Assembly (NCBI GenBank): GCA_003564735.1
Contig: PXEK01000127.1
Coordinates: 1 to 7,552 of the forward strand
Source of the DNA: Cryomorphaceae bacterium
GTDB taxonomy: Bacteria; Bacteroidota; Bacteroidia; Flavobacteriales_G; Salibacteraceae
Direction of reading: 5' to 3'
DNA length: 7,552 nt
Under the pieces are notes generated by a model that was not told the origin of the DNA, did not search any database, and saw nothing but the letters and a program-made list of their open reading frames with translations. Positions 1-6,217 of the stretch are shown here, piece after piece. The stretch's first letter is position 1; every line of letters begins with the position of its first letter. The position numbers were made by a program, and so were the translations under genes.

Positions 1-67
1 CGAAAAACAAGGCATTTAACCCGTTTTACACACCCTTAAAACGTTGCGATTTTTCATTATAAAGGCT

Positions 68-106
68 CTCTGCGCACCTCTGCGATTACCTCCGCGCGAC
101 TCTGCG
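68..106. repeat. Cluster of four spaced CTCTGCG heptamers
   Basis: CTCTGCG occurs at 68-74, 78-84 and 100-106, with the one-base variant CTCCGCG at 90-96. Unit starts are 10, 12 and 10 bases apart, and the spacers differ in sequence. The array is followed directly by GGTTAAAAACC (106-116 region). Reading the other strand gives an AACC-GCAGAG-type pattern like non-coding interspersed repeats I have seen in many bacterial intergenic regions, including Bacteroidota. That family link is from memory and not verified. The function is unknown. The units are too short and the spacers too small for a CRISPR. Confidence 0.6.
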
Positions 107-109
107 GTT

Positions 110-130
110 AAAAACCGATTCTCAATTCGG
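110..130 (-). terminator. Weak candidate terminator of the trmB operon
   Basis: On the minus strand, CCGA (130-127) can pair with TCGG (118-115) across an 8-base loop, followed by five T residues (114-110). It lies 30 bases past the stop of the alkyltransferase-like gene, which is the right place. The stem is only four pairs, so this is a weak call; termination may occur elsewhere or be Rho-dependent. Confidence 0.3.
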
Positions 131-159
131 AGCAACTTATTCGGCTCTGACCAATACCT

Positions 160-504
160 TCACCCCAACTCCGTCAACGGATCCCAAAAAAGCTCATCGA
201 ACCGTTGAACTCGATCGTCAATAACCTCAACACCTTCAGATTCTAACCTGCGCTGCATGGTGTTGATATCGGTAAAGTGGTGCTTGCCCGTGAGCACGCC
301 GTTGCGGTTGACTACGCGGTGTGCGGGTACATCAACGGGCGCGGCATGTGACGCATTCATGGCATAGCCCACCATTCTCGAGCTTTTGGCCGCACCCAAT
401 GCCTTGGCTATAGCGCCGTAACTCGTGACACGCCCGGGCGGAATCTCCCTAACCACCTGCCATACTTGCTCAAAAAAATCGACGTTTTTACCGGCTTGAC
501 TCAC
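160..504 (-). CDS. Alkyltransferase-like protein (MGMT-family DNA-binding domain, no catalytic Cys)
   Basis: A 114-residue protein that corresponds only to the C-terminal DNA-binding domain of O6-alkylguanine-DNA alkyltransferases. Visible family motifs are PPGRVTSYGAIA (22-33), with Tyr29 as the likely base-flipping or phosphate-contact tyrosine; the SSRMVGYAM helix (41-49), with Arg43 in the arginine-finger position; and VPAHRVVNRNG (59-69). The active-site PCHR motif reads PAHR here, with Ala61 replacing the methyl-accepting cysteine, and the whole protein has no cysteine. It therefore cannot perform direct alkyl transfer. Known alkyltransferase-like proteins instead bind O6-alkylguanine and hand the lesion to nucleotide excision repair, and that is the inferred role. 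The start is GTG at 504-502, which overlaps the trmB stop as GTGA, so translation is probably coupled to trmB. Confidence 0.9.
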   Translation of the reverse strand: MSQAGKNVDFFEQVWQVVREIPPGRVTSYGAIAKALGAAKSSRMVGYAMNASHAAPVDVPAHRVVNRNGVLTGKHHFTDINTMQRRLESEGVEVIDDRVQRFDELFWDPLTELG

Positions 505-1208
505 AGCGTGAATTTAATGTATTTAATCTTGAAACCCTTAGCACTAAACAGGGTTTCGTAATGAGTTTTGATGCCCAATATTTCGCGAACGTCTTTATCC
601 ATGCCCACAATGCCCTCCTCATACAAATTGGCGGTTTCAAAAAGCAGCCCGAAGCCGTGCTCTTCAATTTGTTCCAAAGTGTATTCGTACAGCGTGGTAT
701 TGTCAGTCTTCAAATGTATGATTCCGCCCGGCTTGAGAAACTTCTTGTATCTGTCGGTAAACAGCTTTCCCGTGAGTCGCTTGCGAATTCTGTTTTTCCG
801 CAACTGCGGATCGGGGAAGGTAATCCAAATTTCATCTACTTCATTCGGCTCAAAAAACAGGTCTATAAAATCAATGCGCGTGCGCAGGAATCCCACATTG
901 GTCAGATCCTCATCCATCGCTTCTTTGGCACCAACAAACATCCTGGCGCCTTTGATATCCAACCCCAAAAAGTTTTTATCGGGGTATTTGCGTCCCAAAC
1001 CCACGCTGTACTCCCCTTTTCCGCATCCCAGCTCTAACACGAGCGGATTTTGGTTCTGAAAGAAATCCTTTTTCCACCTCCCTTTCATCGGGTGAGGCTT
1101 GAACTTCTCCTCTCCCTCCGAACCTTTAATCTCGTCTAATCTCGGCTCAACGGTATTATTAAAATGCTTCATCTCCGCAAACCGCTGTAATTTATTCTTC
1201 CCGGGCAT
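501..1208 (-). CDS. trmB: tRNA (guanine-N7-)-methyltransferase TrmB
   Basis: A cytosolic SAM-dependent methyltransferase that makes m7G at position 46 of the tRNA variable loop. With the start used here it has 235 residues, normal for the family. SAM-binding motif I is LELGCGKGEY (about 58-67) and the acidic motif II is LGLDIKGAR. The family signature FPDPQLRKNRIRKRL (131-145) follows; the usual Trp after FPDP is Gln here. KTDN lies near 167-170, and the C-terminal T-x-Y-E motif begins at 215. A TTG codon 21 bases upstream (1229) would extend the frame, but it lies inside a TAnnTTTG promoter box, and bacterial relatives start at about the MPGKNKLQRF segment, so ATG at 1208 is preferred. It is the first gene of a two-gene unit with the alkyltransferase-like gene. 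Confidence 0.95.
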   Translation of the reverse strand: MPGKNKLQRFAEMKHFNNTVEPRLDEIKGSEGEEKFKPHPMKGRWKKDFFQNQNPLVLELGCGKGEYSVGLGRKYPDKNFLGLDIKGARMFVGAKEAMDEDLTNVGFLRTRIDFIDLFFEPNEVDEIWITFPDPQLRKNRIRKRLTGKLFTDRYKKFLKPGGIIHLKTDNTTLYEYTLEQIEEHGFGLLFETANLYEEGIVGMDKDVREILGIKTHYETLFSAKGFKIKYIKFTL

Positions 1209-1226
1209 AATTGTATAATTCTGTCG

Positions 1227-1259
1227 CAAAAGTAACCATTGTCAAACTCAAACAGTCAA
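1227..1259 (-). promoter_or_regulatory. Bacteroidota-type promoter of trmB
   Basis: On the minus strand, TACTTTTG (1234-1227) matches the TAnnTTTG -7 consensus exactly. A TTG (1259-1257) lies 22 bases upstream as the -33 element. Transcription should start near 1220, giving a leader of about 12 bases before the ATG at 1208. This excludes the TTG at 1229 as a translation start. Confidence 0.6.
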
Positions 1260-1312
1260 TACACCGACGAATCAAAAACGACAAAAACGAAAGAAATACC
1301 TAAATATTGGTA

Positions 1313-1343
1313 TTGTTTTTATTGTGAAAAGGCAATTCTTTTG
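1313..1343 (+). promoter_or_regulatory. Candidate promoter of the FecA-like receptor gene
   Basis: TTG (1313-1315), 20 bases, then TTCTTTTG (1336-1343), which matches TAnnTTTG with one mismatch (A to T at its second base). This would give a leader of about 35-40 A/T-rich bases before the ATG at 1386. No clear Fur-box-like inverted repeat is visible in the divergent region 1230-1385. Confidence 0.4.
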
Positions 1344-1385
1344 CCCCGCAATTTAAAATCAGTCTAAATAAATACAGTTAACCAA

Positions 1386-3806
1386 ATGAATACGCGCATT
1401 TTTTCTTTATTATTCTTTTTATCAGCTCTATTCACGGGCGGGGTAAATGCCCAAAATACGGGTGCAATTGAGGGAGTTGTAACCGATGAAAACAATCGGC
1501 CCATATCCAATTTAAATGTAGGCCTTTTAGGCACAACAAGAGGTGCTGCTACCGATAACACCGGTAAGTTCACACTAAGGGACGTTAAACCCGGTAGTTA
1601 CCTCATAGGGGTCACAGGAGTGGGATTTACTGAGCAACGCCGTGAAATTGAAGTTCAAGCGGGAGAAACGCTTTCGGTAAATTTTGAAATGAAAAGTAGA
1701 CTTTACGAAATGCCGCAGGTGAACATTTTGGAAAACAGGGAAGGCATTTTCGAAAATGTGCCCGGCTCGGTTACCTACATAAACAGTGAAGAAATTGAGA
1801 CCATTGATCCCGTGAGCGGTAATGAAGTTTTTCGCAGGAGTCCGGGAGTTCACGCCGTTGAAGAGGAAGGGCTGGGAATGCGCGCCAATATAGGTATTAG
1901 AGGCTTGGACCCCGGCAGAAGTAGATCTGTACTCATGATGGAAGACGGTATTCCCATAGCTTTGGCTCCATACGGAGAACCCGAGATGTACTACACCCCG
2001 GCGATGGACAGAATGGAAGGTGTGGAAATACTCAAAGGTAGCGGCCAAGTGTTGTACGGACCTCAAACCATTGGCGGTGTTGTAAACTACATCACCCTAG
2101 ACCCTCCTCAAGAGCAATCGGGAAGTATTGCCCTGCGCGGTGGTGAGGGCGGCTTTTTTACGGGCATGGCCAACTTTGGCAACACCATAGGTAAAACGGG
2201 TTATAACGTTAATTACCTGCGAAAGCAGGGTGATAACATTGGCCCAACGCAATTTAGAATCGATGATATAAATGCAAAATTCAAGTTTCAACTCAATAAC
2301 AAGTCTAACCTGGGTTTAAAAATCGGTATTTATGATGAAGAGTCTAACTCTACTTATGTAGGACTTACACAACCCATGTTTGACAACGGTGAATATTGGG
2401 AGCGCATAGCGCCCGATGACCGACTGCGTGTTCGTCGCTACTCGTTGAGGGCCACACACAACTACTTTTTGAGCAACAACACAAAAATTACCACCACACT
2501 ATTTGGTTACACTACCACGCGAAACTGGCAACGCCAAGATTATGCGTATAACAGTTTTGATGATGACGGAAACTTGAATCCCCCACCCTCCAACTTCACG
2601 GGCGTAATTTGGGGTGACGAAAGTTTGCCCGGCGGCGCCATTTACATGCGCAATTCAACAGGCAACAGAAACCGCAGTTTTGAAGTGGGCGGTGCAGAAT
2701 CTAAAATCACCTCAGACTATAAGCTCGGTGGCAATAAACACGAATTCACCGCCGGTGTGCGTTTTTTGTATGAACGTGCATTTGAGCAACGCATCAACGG
2801 AAGCAAAAAAGACGCGCCTTCGGGTATATTGCGCGATGATGAAATACGCACCGGATACGGCACCTCAGCCTACATACACAATAAATTCAATATCAATAAC
2901 CGCTTTTCCGTTACCGCCGGTGTACGTACCGAGTGGTTTGAATACGAGCGAGATATTCGTAGAGGACGATTTGACGGCGAAATACGCGACACCTCTATTG
3001 TCACATCAACAGGCTTGGTTGAAGTTATACCGGGTGCGGGGTTTAATTACCAACTCGCTTCAAAAAGTACCTTATTCGGCGGGGTACATCGCGGCTATGC
3101 TCCCCCTCGTATTAAAGACGCCATATCTCCCGAAGGTGAAGCTTATGAGCTGGATGCTGAATTGAGTTGGAACTATGAAATCGGTATTCGCTCCCAAATA
3201 ACAAACGGGTTGCGTGCTGAAATCACCGGTTTTTATATGGACTTCAGCAATCAAATCCTTCCCGTTGCAGAATTTGCGGGCGGCGGTGGTGCCGGCCTCA
3301 TAAACGGGGGGCAAACCCGTCATGCCGGTGTAGAGGGCGCCGTATTTCTCAACTTTGGTGAAATCCTCGATTGGAAGCGCTTTAACATCCTCTACGACGC
3401 CAACATAACTTACGTCAATGCAGAATTTGCCGACGACAGAATTATAGATGAAGTTGAGGTAAGAGGAAACCGCACCCCCTATGCCCCGGAGTGGCTCATT
3501 TCATCAGCGCTCACCTTTGACCACCACAAAGGTGCCGGACTCCGACTCACGGGTACCTACATCTCTGAACAATTCACCGATGTGAGCAACACCATAGCCG
3601 CCTCGAATAACGGGCGTAACGGCCTCATCCCCTCTTATTACATTATAGACGCCACGGCACGCTACAAGGTTGATAAAATCAATACATTATTTACCCTTGC
3701 CGTGAAAAACCTTTTAGATGAGCGCTACATTGTAACCCGCCGTCCGCAGGGGATTCGGGCCGGTTTACCCCGCATGATTCCCGCCGGCATACGCTACAAC
3801 TTTTAA
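1386..3806 (+). CDS. TonB-dependent outer-membrane receptor, FecA-like
   Basis: An 806-residue outer-membrane transporter. Residues 1-22 form a signal peptide ending VNA|QN. Residues 27 to about 103 are a carboxypeptidase-regulatory-like (Ig-like) domain, common on Bacteroidota receptors. The plug spans about 120-240 and includes NIGIRGLDPGRSRSVLMMED-type and EILKGSGQVLYGPQTIGG segments. The rest is a beta-barrel ending in NLLDERYIVTRRPQGIR and a final RYNF with the terminal aromatic residue needed for outer-membrane insertion. The plug (APYGEP, YGPQTIGGVVNYIT) and the C-terminal RRPQGIRAGLPR resemble ferric-citrate receptor FecA, so a ferric siderophore or citrate-type ligand is likely, but the substrate cannot be fixed from sequence. 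It lacks the FecA signalling domain, and no sigma/anti-sigma pair or SusD-like gene is adjacent, so it probably acts as a stand-alone receptor powered by TonB-ExbBD encoded elsewhere. Confidence 0.93.
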   Translation: MNTRIFSLLFFLSALFTGGVNAQNTGAIEGVVTDENNRPISNLNVGLLGTTRGAATDNTGKFTLRDVKPGSYLIGVTGVGFTEQRREIEVQAGETLSVNFEMKSRLYEMPQVNILENREGIFENVPGSVTYINSEEIETIDPVSGNEVFRRSPGVHAVEEEGLGMRANIGIRGLDPGRSRSVLMMEDGIPIALAPYGEPEMYYTPAMDRMEGVEILKGSGQVLYGPQTIGGVVNYITLDPPQEQSGSIALRGGEGGFFTGMANFGNTIGKTGYNVNYLRKQGDNIGPTQFRIDDINAKFKFQLNNKSNLGLKIGIYDEESNSTYVGLTQPMFDNGEYWERIAPDDRLRVRRYSLRATHNYFLSNNTKITTTLFGYTTTRNWQRQDYAYNSFDDDGNLNPPPSNFTGVIWGDESLPGGAIYMRNSTGNRNRSFEVGGAESKITSDYKLGGNKHEFTAGVRFLYERAFEQRINGSKKDAPSGILRDDEIRTGYGTSAYIHNKFNINNRFSVTAGVRTEWFEYERDIRRGRFDGEIRDTSIVTSTGLVEVIPGAGFNYQLASKSTLFGGVHRGYAPPRIKDAISPEGEAYELDAELSWNYEIGIRSQITNGLRAEITGFYMDFSNQILPVAEFAGGGGAGLINGGQTRHAGVEGAVFLNFGEILDWKRFNILYDANITYVNAEFADDRIIDEVEVRGNRTPYAPEWLISSALTFDHHKGAGLRLTGTYISEQFTDVSNTIAASNNGRNGLIPSYYIIDATARYKVDKINTLFTLAVKNLLDERYIVTRRPQGIRAGLPRMIPAGIRYNF

Positions 3807-4101
3807 CGCGTTGCCCGGAAAACAGCCCGATGTGTTCGTATGATAATGACTGTGTTTATTTTTTTGGTCAGAACGCGACAACCCTCTGCACCGTGTAAAA
3901 AGTAAGCACAGTAGTTTGCCGAAATATTTAAAAACTCAACAAACCGAGAAGAAAGTAAAGTCCTCCCAACAAATTTCACCTTCTCACGTAAACATTTTAT
4001 AAGCACCGGCGTTATACTGAAATAATAACACAAATACATGTTGAAACATTAATTGTACATACATACATTTGCGGCATTAAATTAATTAAACAACAAAAAC
4101 G
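3807..4101. other. Intergenic region between receptor and yceI
   Basis: This 295-base spacer is A/T-rich. It carries the yceI promoter at its right end (4041-4071). A T-run at 3858-3865 follows the receptor gene, but no stable stem precedes it, so no intrinsic terminator can be called. A 78-codon open frame on the minus strand (4039-3803) has no recognisable protein features and overlaps the receptor stop; I regard it as chance. No RNA gene was recognised. Confidence 0.5.
4041..4071 (+). promoter_or_regulatory. Promoter of the yceI-family gene, containing a TACA repeat
   Basis: TTG (4041-4043), a 20-base spacer, then TACATTTG (4064-4071), an exact TAnnTTTG match. Predicted transcription start is about 4077-4079, with a 23-25 base A-rich leader before the ATG at 4102. 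The spacer and -7 box contain a TACA tetranucleotide repeat (4056-4068, just over three units). Confidence 0.7.
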
Positions 4102-4686
4102 ATGAAAAAATTAGCTTTAGCTTTAGGAACAGCGGTACTAAGTACCACTGCATTTGCGCAAACAATGGAAGTAAACACTACCGATTCAAAATTGGAGTGG
4201 GTAGGAGAAAAAGTAACCGGTAAACACTGGGGAACGGTGAATATCTCGGGCGGAACCATTGAAGTGAAAGACGGAAAGATTACCGGGGGTGAAATTCACG
4301 TGGATATGACTACGATCAATGTTGAGGATTTAGAAGGTGACTCTAAAGCAAAATTGACCGGTCATTTAAAAAGTGACGACTTCTTTTCGGTAGAGAAAAA
4401 CCCAAAAGTAAAATTCGTCATCACCAAAGTAAAAGCCGATTCAAAATTAAAGAACGGAAACACGCACACCATTACCGGTGAACTTACCATCAAAGGTAAC
4501 ACCGAAACCATCAGTTTTCCCGCTCGAGTGAACATGGAAGACGGTGAAATGACTGCTTTTGCGAGCTTCAAGTTAGACCGCACGAAATGGGATATTCGTT
4601 ACGGTTCAGGTTCATTTTTCGACAACTTGGGAGACAAAACCATTTACGATGAGTTTCAAGTGAAATTCAACATTAAAGCTTCATAA
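4102..4686 (+). CDS. YceI-family periplasmic protein
   Basis: A 194-residue exported protein with a clear signal peptide, MKKLALALGTAVLSTTAFA|Q (1-19). The mature part is a YceI-like lipocalin-fold domain: it opens with the WVGEKVTGKHWGTV segment (33-46), continues with the GGEIHVDMTTINVEDL strand (62-77) and LTGHLKSDDFF (85-95), and ends with KFNIKAS. Lipocalin-like YceI proteins bind isoprenoid or other hydrophobic ligands, and some are induced by stress or base; the ligand here is unknown. It appears to be a single-gene unit, with its own promoter and a strong terminator just after the stop. Confidence 0.93.
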   Translation: MKKLALALGTAVLSTTAFAQTMEVNTTDSKLEWVGEKVTGKHWGTVNISGGTIEVKDGKITGGEIHVDMTTINVEDLEGDSKAKLTGHLKSDDFFSVEKNPKVKFVITKVKADSKLKNGNTHTITGELTIKGNTETISFPARVNMEDGEMTAFASFKLDRTKWDIRYGSGSFFDNLGDKTIYDEFQVKFNIKAS

Positions 4687-4707
4687 GCACCCCTTTAGAA
4701 GGTTACC

Positions 4708-4745
4708 AAAAAAAAACGGCATTGAGTTTTCAATGCCGTTTTTTT
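4708..4745. terminator. Strong bidirectional intrinsic terminator
   Basis: CGGCATTGA (4717-4725) pairs perfectly with TCAATGCCG (4730-4738) around a GTTT loop. The stem is flanked by nine A residues on the left (4708-4716) and seven T residues on the right (4739-4745). It therefore works as an intrinsic terminator on both strands, ending the yceI-family gene on the plus strand and the small lipoprotein gene arriving on the minus strand. Confidence 0.9.
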
Positions 4746-4829
4746 ATGATTAAAAACATGGGGCAAGTAATGGAATAATACGTTTAGTAAAAAAGCCTTA
4801 CTCACACCGGAGTATCGCTAACCTTCACA

Positions 4830-5042
4830 TTACACCGGTACACAATCTTCACCCACTTCTCTTCTACTATCTACTTCAGAATCATCGGTAGTGCAAAACT
4901 CATCTATATCCTCTTCCACCGCAATGGTTTGTCCACCGCTTTGAATTTCAATTTCCCGAGTACATTCATAGCACTTAGAACACGAAGAAACAAAAAAGGT
5001 GAGTCCGAAAAAGGCGGTAATAATAATGCTGTTATATTTCAT
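4830..5042 (-). CDS. Small cysteine-containing lipoprotein
   Basis: A 70-residue predicted lipoprotein of unknown function. A type II signal peptide runs through SIIITAFFGLTFFVSS, with lipobox VSSC and lipidated Cys21. The mature part is only about 50 residues and strongly acidic, with four further cysteines at 24, 27, 50 and 67 (C-x2-C-x2-C at the N-terminus). Those four could form two disulfides or bind a metal; this is inference. The longest frame starts at a TTG at 5069, but ATG at 5042 puts the signal peptide directly at the N-terminus and is preferred. It is divergent from the DUF6265-like lipoprotein gene, with 85 bases between the starts, and convergent with yceI. Similar tiny lipoproteins carrying a C-x-x-C motif are frequent in Bacteroidota, but I cannot name a family. 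Confidence 0.75.
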   Translation of the reverse strand: MKYNSIIITAFFGLTFFVSSCSKCYECTREIEIQSGGQTIAVEEDIDEFCTTDDSEVDSRREVGEDCVPV

Positions 5043-5047
5043 AATTG

Positions 5048-5055
5048 TACTTTTG
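5048..5055 (+). promoter_or_regulatory. Candidate -7 box for the DUF6265-like lipoprotein gene
   Basis: TACTTTTG is an exact TAnnTTTG match, located just upstream (on the other strand) of the small lipoprotein start. Transcription would begin near 5061, giving a leader of about 67 bases. No TTG is present at the expected -33 spacing, so support is partial. A weaker alternative closer to the gene is TAGGTTTA at 5089-5096. Confidence 0.35.
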
Positions 5056-5109
5056 AGTTGAATACGCAAACACGATGCCGTTATTCGGTAGGTTTATAAA
5101 TTATCCTCG

Positions 5110-5117
5110 CAAAATTA
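5110..5117 (-). promoter_or_regulatory. Candidate -7 box for the small lipoprotein gene
   Basis: On the minus strand, TAATTTTG (5117-5110) matches TAnnTTTG exactly. It would give a start near 5103 and a leader of about 60 bases before ATG 5042. No TTG lies at the expected -33 distance. Confidence 0.35.
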
Positions 5118-5127
5118 TAATATCGAT

Positions 5128-5586
5128 ATGAAAGCACTCCATTTTTCCACATATTTAATCTTCGGTTTATTGATTACCGCATGCCAAACTACCGATATAA
5201 ACCAATTGCAGTTTTTAGAAGGAAAGCGCATTACCGATTACAATCACAACACGGTTATTGAAACATGGTCGATGGAAAATGATACGCTCATCGGGAAACG
5301 CTACTATGCCGGTTTGTTGGCGGGAGATACCACACTAAAAGATATTTTCAAGATTTACGGTAAAAATAAACTCACCTTGGAATGGACCAATCCCAAGGAA
5401 ATCAATCCCTACTTTCTACACCTCAATGAATACACCGATTCCACTTTCACTTTTACCAATGACCAATACGCCTACCCTTCGCAAGTCGTTTTGGCCAAAC
5501 GAGGCCCCGACTCCACTTTTTTCCGTTCATTCGGTAAACACGGTGTTGTACCCAAAGGACTCACCTTTGTATTTGGTTCTGAATAA
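5128..5586 (+). CDS. DUF6265-like lipoprotein
   Basis: A 152-residue predicted lipoprotein: signal peptide with lipobox LITAC, lipidated Cys19. The mature part resembles DUF6265-type lipocalin-like domains, which typically open with a W/F-LEG segment, continue with an E-x-W strand and end with an FxNPxHDFPQ-like motif. Here the matching pieces are QFLEGKRITDY (28-38), VIETWSMENDTLIG (43-56) and FTFTNDQYAYPSQVV (107-121), so the HDFP core has become YAYP. That makes it a divergent member at best. No enzymatic residue can be assigned. It is convergent with the DUF4294 gene, with 47 bases between the stops. Confidence 0.75.
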   Translation: MKALHFSTYLIFGLLITACQTTDINQLQFLEGKRITDYNHNTVIETWSMENDTLIGKRYYAGLLAGDTTLKDIFKIYGKNKLTLEWTNPKEINPYFLHLNEYTDSTFTFTNDQYAYPSQVVLAKRGPDSTFFRSFGKHGVVPKGLTFVFGSE

Positions 5587-5608
5587 AAAGGAAACTTCAA
5601 AGAGCATT

Positions 5609-5622
5609 GCGGGAAATCCCGC
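5609..5622. terminator. GC-rich hairpin between convergent genes
   Basis: GCGGG (5609-5613) pairs with CCCGC (5618-5622) over an AAAT loop in the 47-base gap between two convergent genes. No T-run follows on either strand, so it is not a standard intrinsic terminator. It may still pause polymerase or protect 3' ends. Confidence 0.3.
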
Positions 5623-5633
5623 CTCTCGCCGAC

Positions 5634-6212
5634 TCAAATCAACCCGGCTTCAATTTGTTGCACAATAAATTCGATTTCGCGATCATCACCTTCGGGGTCG
5701 TACCGGTCTTTTAGGTTGTGGCCGAATATTCGAGCGAAACTCTGCCAAAAAAAAGCGGTGAGTTTACCCCGTAAATCATTCACCAGTTCATAAGAGGTAT
5801 TGCCCGTTTCACGATCGATGAGCTTGATAAGTATGCGCCCTTCAGACATACTTAACTTTTTGAGTTCACTGCCAAACTCGGCCTTCAACTGCTCCTCAAT
5901 CTCCTTATAAAATTTCTTTTTTTGCTTTTCGCTCTGCACCGTATCCAAAACCGCGGCATATTCATTCAACTTTACCCCGGCTAATTTCGCGTAGGGATAA
6001 ACCTTAATAACTTTCTTCTTCAGTCTGGAGTACTTTCGCTCGGCACGTTTGGTTTTAAAAGTCCTTTTCTCCCAAACATCAACGGGTTTTAACTGAATAA
6101 GAGGCAATGTATCACCGTTCACAATAACTCCACGCACAGTCATGCCCTCCTCTTGAGCAAAGCCCAAAAGTGCGGTAGCCAAGAAAACGAATATGAGCGG
6201 TAATTTCTTCAC
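5634..6212 (-). CDS. DUF4294 family exported protein
   Basis: A Bacteroidota-specific family of unknown function. With the GTG start at 6212 it has 192 residues: a signal peptide KKLPLIFVFLATALLGFA|Q (2-19), a short linker, then the family domain. Recognisable conserved blocks are EKRTFKTKRAERKYSRL (48-64), VYPYAKLAG (71-79), EGRILIKLIDRETGNTSYEL (124-143), AFFWQ (153-157) and YDPEGDD (171-177). The middle is rich in Lys and Glu and probably helical (coiled-coil-like). A TTG at 6245 would add 11 residues in front of the signal peptide and looks unlikely. The gene lies 49 bases downstream of ykgJ on the same strand. The two may be cotranscribed, though a promoter-like box sits in the gap. Confidence 0.88.
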   Translation of the reverse strand: MKKLPLIFVFLATALLGFAQEEGMTVRGVIVNGDTLPLIQLKPVDVWEKRTFKTKRAERKYSRLKKKVIKVYPYAKLAGVKLNEYAAVLDTVQSEKQKKKFYKEIEEQLKAEFGSELKKLSMSEGRILIKLIDRETGNTSYELVNDLRGKLTAFFWQSFARIFGHNLKDRYDPEGDDREIEFIVQQIEAGLI

Positions 6213-6217
6213 GTCGG

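Larger units (their letters stand above)
1..159. other. Non-coding region downstream of the trmB operon
   Basis: No convincing coding sequence is visible on either strand. The stretch lies at the 3' end of the minus-strand trmB operon. It holds a cluster of four spaced CTCTGCG-like heptamers and a weak hairpin followed by a T-run on the minus strand; both are listed separately. Whatever gene lies to the left is outside the window. Confidence 0.7.

Noticed and set aside
68..106. Short repeats as a CRISPR array
   Set aside because: Units are 7 bases with 3-5 base spacers, far below CRISPR dimensions, and no cas gene is present.
561..1059. Two plus-strand open frames of about 160 codons opposite trmB
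   Set aside because: They are antisense to a firmly identified gene with full family motifs, and their translations look like nothing recognisable.
1364..3323. Several minus-strand and alternate-frame open frames within the receptor gene
   Set aside because: They are shadows of the 806-residue receptor, which has a complete domain structure.
3842..3849. GATAATGA as a Fur box
   Set aside because: It is a single half-like hexamer in A/T-rich DNA, located downstream of the receptor gene rather than at its promoter, with no inverted partner.
3807..3877. CGCGTT (3807-3812) and AACGCG (3872-3877) as a receptor terminator
   Set aside because: The arms are six bases long and about 60 bases apart, with no T-run after the second arm.
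3803..4039. 78-codon open frame on the minus strand in the receptor-yceI spacer
   Set aside because: No signal peptide, domain or family resemblance, low-complexity A/T-derived composition, and it overlaps the receptor stop codon. Most likely chance.
4783..4802. AGTAA...TTACT hairpin as a second terminator for the small lipoprotein gene
   Set aside because: The stem is only five A/T-rich pairs; the strong bidirectional terminator at 4708-4745 suffices.
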